Positions 25,057-33,841 of a DNA stretch of 54,752 nt are shown here, piece by piece; within the stretch, counting starts at the first letter, position 1; each line of letters opens with the position of its first letter. Source of the stretch: Bacteroidaceae bacterium (GTDB lineage Bacteria > Bacteroidota > Bacteroidia > Bacteroidales > Bacteroidaceae). The notes under the pieces are model-generated. The model searched no databases, had not been told where the DNA came from, and was given only the letters and a program-made list of their open reading frames with translations. Location: assembly GCA_017551845.1 (NCBI GenBank), contig JAFZKR010000087.1, positions 1-54,752 of the forward strand, in the 5' to 3' direction. A program made the position numbers and the translations under genes.

Positions 25057-25572
25057 ATGAAGAAGAACATTACTATTGCAGCACTTATGTGCCTTTTCTG
25101 CCTCACCGCAGGTGCGCAGAAATTCGCTTTGGTTGATATGGAGTATATACTGAACAGGATACCGGCTTATGAACGTGCCAATGAACAGCTTAACCAACTT
25201 TCAAAACGTTGGCAGGCAGAGGTAGAGGCGGTGTCACTTGAAGCCCAGACTCTGTACAAGAATTATCAGAATGAGTCTGTTTTCCTTTCTGATGAACAGA
25301 AGACCAAGAAAGAGGAGGAAATCGTGGCCAAGGAGAAACAGGCCAGTGAATTAAAACGTCAGTATTTCGGTCCTGAGGGAGAACTGTTCAAGAAGAGGGA
25401 GAGTCTCATGAATCCCATTCAGGATGAAATATACGAGGCTGTCAAACAGATCAGTGAAGCCGAAGGATACCAGATGGTAATTGACCGGTCATCGGCTTCC
25501 AGCATGGTTTATGCATCGCCCAAGATAGATATCAGCAACGAAGTGCTTCGTAGGCTGGGCTATTCGAATTAA
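25057..25572 (+). CDS. Skp/OmpH family periplasmic chaperone 1
   Basis: 171 residues from ATG 25057, the start that gives a signal peptide (MKKNITIAALMCLFCLTAGA); a more upstream frame start inside bamA was rejected. The mature part (FALVDMEYILNRIPAY) and a long charged helical middle (LEAQTLYKNYQNE ... KKEEEIVAKEKQ) match OmpH/Skp tentacle chaperones. The C-terminal IDRSSASSMVYASPKIDISN is typical. It escorts unfolded outer-membrane proteins to BamA. It is 43 bases after bamA. Confidence 0.92.
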   Translation: MKKNITIAALMCLFCLTAGAQKFALVDMEYILNRIPAYERANEQLNQLSKRWQAEVEAVSLEAQTLYKNYQNESVFLSDEQKTKKEEEIVAKEKQASELKRQYFGPEGELFKKRESLMNPIQDEIYEAVKQISEAEGYQMVIDRSSASSMVYASPKIDISNEVLRRLGYSN

Positions 25573-25621
25573 TTGATTAATTTTGCAGTGTAATCGGATA
25601 ACTAACACATTTTAAGTAGAT

Positions 25622-26122
25622 ATGAAAAAATTATTGTTTGTTCTTATAGCACTTGCACCGATGTGCATGTACGGACAGAAATTCGGGAATATCAATTCCA
25701 ATGAAGTAGCTCAGCTGATGCCTGAGTTCAAGGCATCGCAGACGGAGCTTGAAACGCTTCAGAAACAATATGATGAGGAACTTCAGTATATGATGAATGA
25801 GTATTCCAAGAAGCTTGAGGATTATGATAAACAACGCGAATCTCTTCCTGAGAATATCAGGACACGTCGCGAACAGGAGATAATGGAGAGCAGGCAGAAG
25901 ATGGAACAGTATCATGATGATTGCCTGACCAATCTTAACAACAAGAATAACGAATTGATGGAGAAGCTTCTAACCAAGCTTCAGAAAGCCATCAAGGAAG
26001 TAGGCGAGGAAGGAGGATATACCTGTATCTTTGATGTTGCCAATGGTGTGATACCGTTCGTAAACTCCACTCTTACTACAGACGTAACTGAGGCTGTAAA
26101 GGCCAAATTAGGAATAAAATAA
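25622..26122 (+). CDS. Skp/OmpH family periplasmic chaperone 2
   Basis: 166 residues with a signal peptide (MKKLLFVLIALAPMCMYG). FGNINSNEVAQLMPEF and a heptad-rich helix (EEEL ... SKKLEDYDKQRE) fit OmpH/Skp. The end is typical (DVANGVIPFVNSTLTTDVTE). It is a second copy in a three-copy tandem array; sequence divergence between copies suggests old duplications with separate clients. A strong hairpin follows before the third copy. Confidence 0.92.
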   Translation: MKKLLFVLIALAPMCMYGQKFGNINSNEVAQLMPEFKASQTELETLQKQYDEELQYMMNEYSKKLEDYDKQRESLPENIRTRREQEIMESRQKMEQYHDDCLTNLNNKNNELMEKLLTKLQKAIKEVGEEGGYTCIFDVANGVIPFVNSTLTTDVTEAVKAKLGIK

Positions 26123-26140
26123 TATTTTTATCACCCGGAG

Positions 26141-26178
26141 AAGGGGGAATACGGACTTTGAATGTCCGTTTCCCCCTT
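26141..26178 (+). terminator. Strong intra-operon hairpin before the third OmpH gene
   Basis: AAGGGGGAA + ACGGAC pair with GTCCGT + TTCCCCCTT (15 base pairs, one bulged T, 7-base loop). GTGACTTTTTC follows. The T-run is short and 5 bases away, so it may act as a partial terminator or RNA stabiliser between the second and third skp genes rather than a full stop. Confidence 0.6.
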
Positions 26179-26214
26179 GTGACTTTTTCAAACGACAAAT
26201 CAACTACTCCCCGC

Positions 26215-26784
26215 ATGAAAACTGTTAAATTGTTGTTCTCCGTAATAATGGTCTTGCTACCTGTTTCATTATGGGCTCAGTCAGGACATTTCGGATATAT
26301 GGATTTCAATGGAACCCTGAAACTCATGCCAGAATACAAGGTGGCACAGGAGAATCTTCAGAAAATCCAATCCGATTACAAGGAGGAAATAGACCGCTCC
26401 AAGAGAGAGTTTGAACGTCAGTATGTCGAGTTCATGCTGGTACAGAACCAGCTTGCTCCTTCCATTGTTGCCAAAAGGCAAAAAGAGCTTCAAGTGCTGA
26501 TGGACACATACTCTGAATTTCGTGACAGTGCTCAGAGCGAGTTGGAAAACAGGCGCGAGGAGCTGCTTGTCCCTATAAAGGAAAAATTGATCAAGGCAGT
26601 GAACAATGCCGGAAAGTCCATGAACTTGGATTATGTCATTGATACTGGAACAAAGACATACCTTTATATCGATCCTGAGAGAGGGGTGGATATCTCCAAT
26701 CGTGTTTACCGTTTGCTTGGGCTTAAGGAAACAGTTTCGGAAGGAGGAGACAGTTCCGGCAGCAATCTGATGCCTTTGAAGTAA
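26215..26784 (+). CDS. Skp/OmpH family periplasmic chaperone 3
   Basis: 189 residues from ATG 26215, which gives a signal peptide (MKTVKLLFSVIMVLLPVSLW, cleavage near AQS); the ATG at 26158 falls inside the upstream hairpin and was rejected. The mature FGYMDFNGTLKLMPEYKVAQ and long coiled helix fit OmpH/Skp. The C-terminal tail after GLKE (TVSEGGDSSGSNLMPLK) is longer and Ser/Gly-rich compared with the other two copies. The next gene, murI, follows after 11 bases. Confidence 0.9.
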   Translation: MKTVKLLFSVIMVLLPVSLWAQSGHFGYMDFNGTLKLMPEYKVAQENLQKIQSDYKEEIDRSKREFERQYVEFMLVQNQLAPSIVAKRQKELQVLMDTYSEFRDSAQSELENRREELLVPIKEKLIKAVNNAGKSMNLDYVIDTGTKTYLYIDPERGVDISNRVYRLLGLKETVSEGGDSSGSNLMPLK

Positions 26785-26795
26785 TATGAACTGAA

Positions 26796-27638
26796 ATGAA
26801 CAAGAATCCGTTGTCTTCTGACCCGGGTCCAATCGGGGTTTTTGATTCCGGTTACGGTGGACTGACCATTCTCAGGCACATCCGGAACGTTCTTCCGGAT
26901 TATGATTTCCTGTATTTAGGAGATAATGCCCGTACACCTTACGGTACCAGGTCTTTTCAGGTGGTATATGAATTTACGCTTCAATGTGTCTGCAAGCTGT
27001 TCGATATGGGCTGTCATTTGGTTATACTTGCCTGCAACACTGCATCGGCCAAGGCTTTGAGAACTATCCAACAGATTGATTTGCCCCGTATAGATTCAAG
27101 CCGTCGCGTATTGGGTATTATCCGTCCCACAGTTGAATCTGTCGGCAGTATGACACAGACCCGACATGTGGGTCTGTTGGCTACTCCAGGTACCGTGAAA
27201 TCGCTTTCATATCCTCTTGAAATAAACAAGCTCTTTCCTGATATTACAGTGACAGGAGAGTCGTGCCCGATTTGGGTTCCTCTTGTGGAAAACGGAGAGT
27301 CAGGTTCGGACGGTGCGGATTATTTCATAAGGCGGCATGTGGAAAATCTTTTGTCTAGAGATCCTGAGATTGACACGATACTTTTGGGATGCACTCACTA
27401 TCCGTTGCTGATTGATAAAATCAAAAAATACGTTCCGGACCATATCAGGATTGTATCCCAAGGTGAATATGTCGCTTCATCACTGAAAGATTATCTGGAG
27501 CGTCATCCGGAGATAGATTCCCGTTGTACCAGAAATGCTTCGTGCAGACTTCTAACGACGGAATCTGTTGAGACTTTTCTTCCGAATGCCTCTATTTTCA
27601 TGAATGGTGAGATAAATGCGGAATCGGTGACATTGTAA
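26796..27638 (+). CDS. murI: Glutamate racemase
   Basis: 280 residues. FDSGYGG carries D17-S18. Both catalytic cysteines are present: C80 in ILACNTAS and C199 in LLGCTHYP. It makes D-glutamate for peptidoglycan in the cytoplasm. It is the last gene of the envelope operon; only 14 bases separate its stop from the convergent ABC permease gene, and no clear terminator hairpin is visible there. Confidence 0.95.
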   Translation: MNKNPLSSDPGPIGVFDSGYGGLTILRHIRNVLPDYDFLYLGDNARTPYGTRSFQVVYEFTLQCVCKLFDMGCHLVILACNTASAKALRTIQQIDLPRIDSSRRVLGIIRPTVESVGSMTQTRHVGLLATPGTVKSLSYPLEINKLFPDITVTGESCPIWVPLVENGESGSDGADYFIRRHVENLLSRDPEIDTILLGCTHYPLLIDKIKKYVPDHIRIVSQGEYVASSLKDYLERHPEIDSRCTRNASCRLLTTESVETFLPNASIFMNGEINAESVTL

Positions 27639-27652
27639 TAGAGAGAATCGCC

Positions 27653-28891
27653 TTATTCCCTTTGACTGTTTCCAATAAATTTCCGGGCAATGCGTCCTAT
27701 GGGACGTATGGATATGAAACTGACAGCTATTACTGTCATCAGAACCATGAGGATGTCTGTTATCTTAAGATTTACCGGATAGTAATCGACAATGAAATTA
27801 CCGGCATTCCCTAGTTTGATGAGTCCGAATTGTTGTTGGAGCATAACTGCCACTATTCCTGCAGCCAGTCCTGCTATCGCTCCGGTTACGGAAATCAGGA
27901 TTCCGTTAATTACGAATACTTTTTCGACGGTTTTTTCTTCGGCACCGAGGCTTTTAAGTAAAACGGCATCATCCTGTTTCTCTATCATGAGCATAATCAA
28001 TGAACTAATAATATTGAAACAGGCAATAAGAAGAATGAATGAAAGGAAAAGATAAGAAATCAGTTTTTCCAGTTTAACCACCTTAAACACGTCGGCTTGT
28101 TGACGGTAGCGGTCCAATATTCTGAAATCTTCTCCCAAAATGGACTTCAGTTCGCGTTTTGCTTTTCTGATGCCGGTGCCATGGGCAATTTTCAGTTCCA
28201 TTGCGGAGGCATTGTCAAAATGACCCGTCAATCTCCTTGCCAGGTCTAATGATACAAGAACGTAATTGTCATCGTACTTTTCCTGATCCACTTTGAAGAA
28301 TACTCCCGGTGAAAATATCTGTGCAGAATTAAAGGCCGTTGCGGGATTGACCATATTGACGCTTCCTCCTTTTTTGGGAACATAGAGAGTAAGAGGATTG
28401 ACCGGCTGGACACCGCAATCCATTTTCCTGAGCAGATTGATACCGAGAATACCGTAGTCGCAAACCTCATCGGAAAGCATGTAAATGCCGTTGCCAAACA
28501 GGATTGATTCTATGTCGGCAAGATCATGAAAGTTATCGTCCACACCTTTGATAATTGCAATCTGTTGTCTGCTTTTGTATTGCAGCAACGCCTGTTCTTC
28601 AAGAGTGAAAGAACATACTTCTATAAAAGAAAGAGCTTGGGCTGAGATTATCCTTTCATCATTGGTTCCAAAAAACTTGCCATGTACAGGTACGACTTTA
28701 AGTTCCGGATCAAAATCCGAAAAAAGAGTGGAGATTAGGGAGTGGAAACCATTGAATACGGAAAGGGTGCAAATCAGTGCGAACGATGCCAATGCAATTC
28801 CTGCCACAGAAATGGCTGAAATCACATTGATGACGTTGTGACTTTTCTTAGCGAATAGATAGCGCTTTGCTATGTAAAAGGAGATGTTCAC
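27653..28891 (-). CDS. LolC/E-like ABC transporter permease (FtsX domain)
   Basis: 412 residues. An N-terminal helix follows MNISFYIAKRYLFAKKSHNV (IISAISVAGIALASFALICT-like). There is a large periplasmic MacB-type domain and three C-terminal helices with LLKSLGAEEKTVEKVF, typical of FtsX-like permeases in lipoprotein export systems. The ATPase partner is not in this window. The gene comes 14 bases after rbfA in the O-methyltransferase-rbfA-permease operon. Confidence 0.88.
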   Translation of the reverse strand: MNISFYIAKRYLFAKKSHNVINVISAISVAGIALASFALICTLSVFNGFHSLISTLFSDFDPELKVVPVHGKFFGTNDERIISAQALSFIEVCSFTLEEQALLQYKSRQQIAIIKGVDDNFHDLADIESILFGNGIYMLSDEVCDYGILGINLLRKMDCGVQPVNPLTLYVPKKGGSVNMVNPATAFNSAQIFSPGVFFKVDQEKYDDNYVLVSLDLARRLTGHFDNASAMELKIAHGTGIRKAKRELKSILGEDFRILDRYRQQADVFKVVKLEKLISYLFLSFILLIACFNIISSLIMLMIEKQDDAVLLKSLGAEEKTVEKVFVINGILISVTGAIAGLAAGIVAVMLQQQFGLIKLGNAGNFIVDYYPVNLKITDILMVLMTVIAVSFISIRPIGRIARKFIGNSQRE

Positions 28892-28905
28892 CTTGGTACA
28901 GGCAT

Positions 28906-29241
28906 TTATTTTTTCAGCAATTCGTCGATATGAGCCATGTAATCAAGCGTTTTATCAAGGAAGAAACGGAGATCAGGAATTATGCGCAACTGGTATCTTA
29001 CTCTCTGTCCAAGATCATATCTTATCTCTTTGACATTGGAATTAATGTTACGGATAGTCTCTTCTCCTTTTTCGGAAGGGAATATACTGAGATAAACGCT
29101 TGCAATGCTTAGGTCACTGCTTACTTTTACTCCGCTGACTGTCACCATAAGTCCTTTTGTCAGTTTTGTCTGCATCAGGAACATCTCACTCAGTTCCTTT
29201 TGGATCAGCCTCGAAATCTTCTGTTGTCTTGTATTATCCAT
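28906..29241 (-). CDS. rbfA: Ribosome-binding factor A
   Basis: 111 residues. N-terminal TRQQKISRLIQKELSEMF, then GLMVTVSGVKVSSDLSIASV and the C-terminal LRIIPDLRFFLDKTLDYMAH fit RbfA. It binds the small ribosomal subunit during late maturation of 16S rRNA. Bacterial RbfA proteins are about this size. It starts 3 bases downstream of the methyltransferase stop. Confidence 0.94.
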   Translation of the reverse strand: MDNTRQQKISRLIQKELSEMFLMQTKLTKGLMVTVSGVKVSSDLSIASVYLSIFPSEKGEETIRNINSNVKEIRYDLGQRVRYQLRIIPDLRFFLDKTLDYMAHIDELLKK

Positions 29242-29244
29242 ATG

Positions 29245-29913
29245 TCAATCTTTTTTCTTTCTGATAATTGACAGACCGTCACGAATGGGAATGATAGCCA
29301 CTTCAACCCGATTGTCTGCTGCTACCATATCATTAAATCTTCTGATTGCCTCAGTCTGTCCGTCTTTGAATCCGGGTTCAGCAACGTGTCCATTCCAAAG
29401 GGTATTGTCCGCAATGATGAAACCGCCAGGTCTTATGTAAGGATACAATTTGTTCCAATAATCAGGATACTCCCTCTTTTCTCCGTCAATGAATGCCACA
29501 TCAAAGAGTATGCCCAGTTTAGGAACAATTTCAAGCGCATCACCAATATGTAGTCTTATCCTGTCGGAATAAGGCGAAGCGTCAAACCATCTTCGGATAA
29601 AATCCTCCTTTTCATCGTCAATCTCAATGGTATGAACTGTTCCTGATGAAGACAGAGCCTCGGCAATGCACAAGGTTGAGTATCCGGAAAACGTCCCTAT
29701 TTCCAGAACATTGACAGGATTGACCATGGAGACAAGCATTTTTATCAACCTCCCTTGTATATGACCTGAAGCCATACGGGGGTTCAGCATGGAAAGGTTT
29801 GTCTCTCTATAGAGTGATTTCAAAAGTCCACTTTCCGGCGAAATGTGCATGGAGATATATTCTTCCAATTCGTCCTCACCGGTATAACCTATGCCTTGTC
29901 CTGTCAATGACAT
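29245..29913 (-). CDS. O-methyltransferase (class I, catechol-type fold)
   Basis: 222 residues from ATG 29913 (MSLTGQGIGYTGEDELEEYI). An ATG at 29943 is also downstream of the likely transcription start; one at 30039 is upstream of the promoter box and inside xerD. VLEIGTFSGYSTLCIAEAL is SAM motif I, and FDVAFIDGEKREYPDYW with FIIADNTLWNGHV are the metal and catalytic regions of the COMT/CCoAOMT family. It probably methylates a small hydroxylated aromatic compound or tRNA (TrmR-like members exist). It leads the operon with rbfA. Confidence 0.88.
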   Translation of the reverse strand: MSLTGQGIGYTGEDELEEYISMHISPESGLLKSLYRETNLSMLNPRMASGHIQGRLIKMLVSMVNPVNVLEIGTFSGYSTLCIAEALSSSGTVHTIEIDDEKEDFIRRWFDASPYSDRIRLHIGDALEIVPKLGILFDVAFIDGEKREYPDYWNKLYPYIRPGGFIIADNTLWNGHVAEPGFKDGQTEAIRRFNDMVAADNRVEVAIIPIRDGLSIIRKKKD

Positions 29914-29920
29914 TTTTTCG

Positions 29921-29928
29921 TATCTTTG
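29921..29928 (+). promoter_or_regulatory. -7 box of xerD
   Basis: TATCTTTG fits TAnnTTTG; the start is expected near 29935, 52 bases before the ATG. TTG near 29896-29898 may serve as -33. It lies inside the leader or early coding region of the divergent methyltransferase gene. Confidence 0.5.
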
Positions 29929-29961
29929 TGACTGACCCTCCATTAAGAAACCTGTCGGTTG

Positions 29962-29969
29962 CAAAGGTA
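29962..29969 (-). promoter_or_regulatory. -7 box of the O-methyltransferase-rbfA operon
   Basis: TACCTTTG on the minus strand fits TAnnTTTG; the start is expected near 29955. Transcripts from this box and the plus-strand box at 29921 would overlap at their 5' ends by about 20 bases. Confidence 0.5.
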
Positions 29970-29986
29970 AATGGTTTTCTCTAATA

Positions 29987-30928
29987 ATGAAAGCTGACGG
30001 CAGAGATAACTCCCGATTAGAACAGAAAGCGGTGCTCATGAGGTATCGCCAATACCTCCTGCTGGAAAAATCCCTTTCTCTTAATACGGCCGAGGCTTAT
30101 GCAGATGATGTGAACAAGCTGATTTGTTATTTTGAAGATAGCGGAAAGGATATCCTTGAAGTCAATGTTGATGATCTTCATGGATTTGCGGCAGCTATGG
30201 GGGACTTGGGAATAGCACCCAGATCACAGTCACGTATTATTTCAGGGGTACGTTCCTTTTTCAGATTCCTGAATATAGACGGATACCGTGAGGATAATCC
30301 CGGGGAATTGCTGGAATCTCCTAAAACAGGAAGACACCTTCCCGATGTCCTGTCAGTGCAGGAAATAGATGCAATGCTGCAAGCTATCGACCGGTCTTTA
30401 CCTGAGGGGCAACGTAATGTAGCCATGATAGAGACAATGTATAGTTGCGGTTTGAGAGTGTCGGAACTGTGCAGTCTCAAGATGGCGGACATTTATCCCG
30501 AGGAGGCTTTCATCAGAGTTACAGGAAAGGGTAGCAAACAACGTCTGGTACCTATATCAGGAAAGGCACTGCATGAAATAGAATTGTACCTTTCACAGCG
30601 TTGCCATATTGAAATAAAACCAGGAGCAGAACCATTCTTGTTTCTGAGTTTCCGACGAGGAAGACCTATTACCAGAGTCATGGTGTTCGATATTGTAAAG
30701 GATTTGGCAGCAAAGGCAGGAATCAGGAAGAAGGTGAGTCCGCATACTTTCAGGCATTCGTTCGCCACCCATCTTCTTGAAGGAGGAGCTAATCTTAGGG
30801 CTATCCAGGCAATGCTTGGACATGAAAAAATAACCACCACTGAAATATATACACATATCGACCGCTCCCGACTACGCGAAGAAATAATAACCCATCATCC
30901 CAGAAACATCCAGGATTTGAAAAAATAA
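29987..30928 (+). CDS. xerD: Tyrosine recombinase XerD
   Basis: 313 residues. The SAM-like N-terminal domain runs from about 16 (LMRYRQYLLLEKSLSLNTAE) to 110. The catalytic domain has Arg in SCGLRVSEL, Lys in GKGSKQRLVP, HTFRHSFATHLL, LGHEKITTT and the nucleophile Tyr in EIYTHID. With XerC it resolves chromosome dimers at dif. The N-terminal extension MKADGRDNSRLEQKA is slightly longer than usual. A second Xer protein is encoded at 53107, so the pair seems complete. Confidence 0.93.
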   Translation: MKADGRDNSRLEQKAVLMRYRQYLLLEKSLSLNTAEAYADDVNKLICYFEDSGKDILEVNVDDLHGFAAAMGDLGIAPRSQSRIISGVRSFFRFLNIDGYREDNPGELLESPKTGRHLPDVLSVQEIDAMLQAIDRSLPEGQRNVAMIETMYSCGLRVSELCSLKMADIYPEEAFIRVTGKGSKQRLVPISGKALHEIELYLSQRCHIEIKPGAEPFLFLSFRRGRPITRVMVFDIVKDLAAKAGIRKKVSPHTFRHSFATHLLEGGANLRAIQAMLGHEKITTTEIYTHIDRSRLREEIITHHPRNIQDLKK

Positions 30929-30942
30929 TGTTGCGTCGGGGA

Positions 30943-30972
30943 TTTGAGATTCTGTATTTTTTTGTATGTTTG
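30943..30972 (+). promoter_or_regulatory. Promoter of the OmpA/TPR lipoprotein gene
   Basis: TTTG (30943-30946), 18 bp, then TATGTTTG (30965-30972). This is a good -33/-7 pair, with the start near 30979 and a leader of about 44 bases. Confidence 0.75.
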
Positions 30973-31022
30973 CGTAATTGTAAGAAAAATAGACGATACA
31001 AACCACGTAAAATAATTTAATT

Positions 31023-32708
31023 ATGTCAAAATCACTACGTTTCGCGCTTATTGGCGCAGGTCTTCTGGTGTTGGTCGGATGTAAGTCCGGAATGGACATG
31101 TCTTCGGACTACTATGTTGTGACACCGGAAATTCTTGAGGCTGTTGGTGGTGAAGTGCCTTATACTGTAACAGGTACATTCCCTGCCAAATTCTTTCCTA
31201 AGAAGGTTGTGTGTACTGCTACTCCTGAACTTCGCTGGGACGGAGGTTCTGTGAAAGGTCAGCCTGTCACTCTTCAAGGTGAAAAGGTTCAGGGAAACAA
31301 CAAGGTCGTCAATTATAAAGACGGTGGAACTTTCACTTTCAAGGATGCCTTCAAGTATCAGCCTGAGATGGCAAAATCGGAACTTTACGTTACTTTCAAC
31401 GCATTAAAGAACGGTAAGAAGATAGAAATTGCTCCCGTAAAGATTGCCGATGGCGTGATTTCTACTGCTGAACTCTATTCGGAGGCAGCCAAAGGTGCCA
31501 ACACTGTTTCTTCACAGGATGCATTCCAGCGTATAATCAAACAGGCTCAGGATGCTAACATCATGTTCGTTATCCAGCAGGCCAATATCCGTTCATCGGA
31601 AACCAACAGTGATGCCGTAAAGGCTTTGAAGGAATCTATGAAGGATTATGCCGCTGATAACAATTATGAGATTGAAAACGTCCAGGTATCGGCATATGCT
31701 TCGCCTGATGGTGGTGTCAAGCTGAATGACAGACTGGCAAGCCAGCGTGAATCCAATGCATCCAATTATATCAAGAATGAGATTAAGAAAGCTAAGATTG
31801 ATGCCGACGTAGAGTCCAACTATACAGCTCAGGACTGGGAAGGTTTCAAGGAACTGGTCAGCAAGTCAAACCTGCAGGACAAGGATCTTATTCTCCGTGT
31901 TCTCTCTATGTATGACGATCCGGAACGTCGTGAGGCTGAAATCAAGAATCTTTCAGCAGTCTATAATGACCTTGCCGCTGACATCCTGCCTCAGTTGCGT
32001 CGTGCACGTCTGACACTTAACTATCAGATAATAGGCCGTTCTGATGATGAAATAAGGGAGACCTACAAGTCGGATCCTAAAGCTCTCAGTATCGAGGAGA
32101 TGCTTTATGCCGCTACATTAACTTCAAACAAGAACGAGAAAAAGGATATCTACACCACTGTAACAAGGAATTTCCCCAATGATTACCGTGCATTCAACAA
32201 TCTTGGAGAGATTGCTTTCAACGATGGTGATATGGCTGTTGCTGAATCCAATTTCAAGAAAGCACTTCAACTGAATCCTTCCGCTGCAGATGCCAATACT
32301 AACATGGGACTTCTCTGCCTTGCACAAAACAAGGCTGCTGAGGCTGCTTCATACTTTGCAAAAGGTGGCGACAGCAAGGCTAATCAGGAGGCTCTGGGTA
32401 ACATGTATATTGCACAGGGACAGTATGAGCGTGCTCTCTCTGCTTTGAGAGGAAGTAACACTAATGCAGAGGCTTTGGCCATGATAATGACCAAGGATTA
32501 TAATGGAGCCAAGAGAGTCCTCAATGCAGTAAAGAATGCTGATGCAAATACTGCATATCTGCTCGCTGTTGCAGCTGCACGTACCAATGATGCCGCTGCT
32601 GTTGCGCAGAATCTGCAGAAGGCTGTCAGCCTTGATCCTACATTGAAGAACAGAATTAAGAACGACATTGAATTTGTAAAATATCAGAGCGCCCTCGCAG
32701 GTTTCTGA
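31023..32708 (+). CDS. Lipoprotein with OmpA-like and TPR domains
   Basis: 561 residues with a lipoprotein signal ending GLLVLVGC (Cys20). A beta-rich N-terminal part (VPYTVTGTFPAKFFPKKVV) is followed from about 170 to 330 by an OmpA-like peptidoglycan-binding pattern (VQVSAYASPDGGVKLNDRLA, then QRESNASNYI). From about 375 there are tetratricopeptide repeats (YRAFNNLGEIAFNDGDMAVA and two or more further units). It is probably anchored to the inner leaflet of the outer membrane and touches peptidoglycan. It has alanine-rich, highly biased codon use and a strong promoter, suggesting high expression. dprA follows after 23 bases. Confidence 0.85.
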   Translation: MSKSLRFALIGAGLLVLVGCKSGMDMSSDYYVVTPEILEAVGGEVPYTVTGTFPAKFFPKKVVCTATPELRWDGGSVKGQPVTLQGEKVQGNNKVVNYKDGGTFTFKDAFKYQPEMAKSELYVTFNALKNGKKIEIAPVKIADGVISTAELYSEAAKGANTVSSQDAFQRIIKQAQDANIMFVIQQANIRSSETNSDAVKALKESMKDYAADNNYEIENVQVSAYASPDGGVKLNDRLASQRESNASNYIKNEIKKAKIDADVESNYTAQDWEGFKELVSKSNLQDKDLILRVLSMYDDPERREAEIKNLSAVYNDLAADILPQLRRARLTLNYQIIGRSDDEIRETYKSDPKALSIEEMLYAATLTSNKNEKKDIYTTVTRNFPNDYRAFNNLGEIAFNDGDMAVAESNFKKALQLNPSAADANTNMGLLCLAQNKAAEAASYFAKGGDSKANQEALGNMYIAQGQYERALSALRGSNTNAEALAMIMTKDYNGAKRVLNAVKNADANTAYLLAVAAARTNDAAAVAQNLQKAVSLDPTLKNRIKNDIEFVKYQSALAGF

Positions 32709-32731
32709 TAGTGAAATAAAAAAAGTGAATA

Positions 32732-33841
32732 ATGCCGGAAGATGAACTGATGGCATTGCTCACTTTGAACAGGATAGATGGATTGGGATGTACAGGAGCC
32801 AAATTCCTGTATGAACAGTTAGGTAGCGCGAAGGAAATCTTCAAGTGCCGTAATCATCTTAAAGAACTTATACCCGGAGTCAGACAGAGTCTCATAGAGG
32901 CTTTGAACGACACCGGGTATTTTTCTTTTGTCAGCGAAGAAATTGAATTCATACATAGACATGGAATCAGTTGCATAACATTTGCTGACGAGGAATATCC
33001 GGCTCGTCTGAGGGATTGCAGCGATGCACCTCTTGTCCTGTTTAAATTGGGTAATGCAGACCTCAATGCTTTGCATATAGTCAGCATTGTTGGAACCAGA
33101 AGACCTACAGAGTATGGTCTCAGAATGTGTGGTTCTTTTGTTGAAGAACTATATAGATTGTGTCCTGATATAGTAGTGGTAAGTGGACTTGCGTATGGAA
33201 TAGATATTGAAGCTCACAAGAAATCCTTGTCAGCAGGTTGTTGTACGGTAGGGGTTCTAGGACATGGATTGGACATGATTTACCCCTCTTCACACAGGTC
33301 TATTGCGAAATCTATGTTAGAAAACGGTGCTCTCGTGACTGAATTCATGAGCCGGACAGCTCCGTTTAAGAACAATTTTGTCCGTAGAAACCGTATTATT
33401 GCAGGTCTTGCTGATGCAACAGTAGTAGTCGAGTCGAAAGCAAAGGGAGGTTCCCTTATTACAGCAGAAATAGCCGAGAGTTATAATCGTGACTGTTTCG
33501 CCTTTCCTGGAAGTGTGGGGGATCCGTGCTCAGTTGGCTGCAACGAGCTGATTAGAACAAACAGAGCCAATTTGATTACTTCGGCCGAGGATTTCTTGAA
33601 CGCCATGAACTGGAGTACAGGATCAAAAACAGTACCTGAACAGAAAAAATTATTTATTGAACTCTCTCAAGATGAAGAAAAGGTATATGAGCGCATAAGA
33701 GTTAAAGCTCAAGGAGTGCATGTAAATACTATTATTGTGGATTGTAACATACCTTATGTCAAGCTGACTTCAATTCTTTTCAATTTGGAAATGAAGGGAT
33801 TGATAAAGGCATCGCCAGGTTCTGTCTATAAACCTTTGTGA
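32732..33841 (+). CDS. dprA: DNA-processing protein DprA
   Basis: 369 residues. The Rossmann-like core is clear: VSIVGTRRPTEYGLRMC, VVVSGLAYGIDIEAHKKSL, GVLGHGLDMIYPSSHR, and RNRIIAGLADATVVVE. A C-terminal winged-helix domain runs from about 310 to the end. DprA binds single-stranded DNA and loads RecA during natural transformation. Its stop touches the stop of the convergent AraC gene with no space for a terminator. Confidence 0.94.
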   Translation: MPEDELMALLTLNRIDGLGCTGAKFLYEQLGSAKEIFKCRNHLKELIPGVRQSLIEALNDTGYFSFVSEEIEFIHRHGISCITFADEEYPARLRDCSDAPLVLFKLGNADLNALHIVSIVGTRRPTEYGLRMCGSFVEELYRLCPDIVVVSGLAYGIDIEAHKKSLSAGCCTVGVLGHGLDMIYPSSHRSIAKSMLENGALVTEFMSRTAPFKNNFVRRNRIIAGLADATVVVESKAKGGSLITAEIAESYNRDCFAFPGSVGDPCSVGCNELIRTNRANLITSAEDFLNAMNWSTGSKTVPEQKKLFIELSQDEEKVYERIRVKAQGVHVNTIIVDCNIPYVKLTSILFNLEMKGLIKASPGSVYKPL

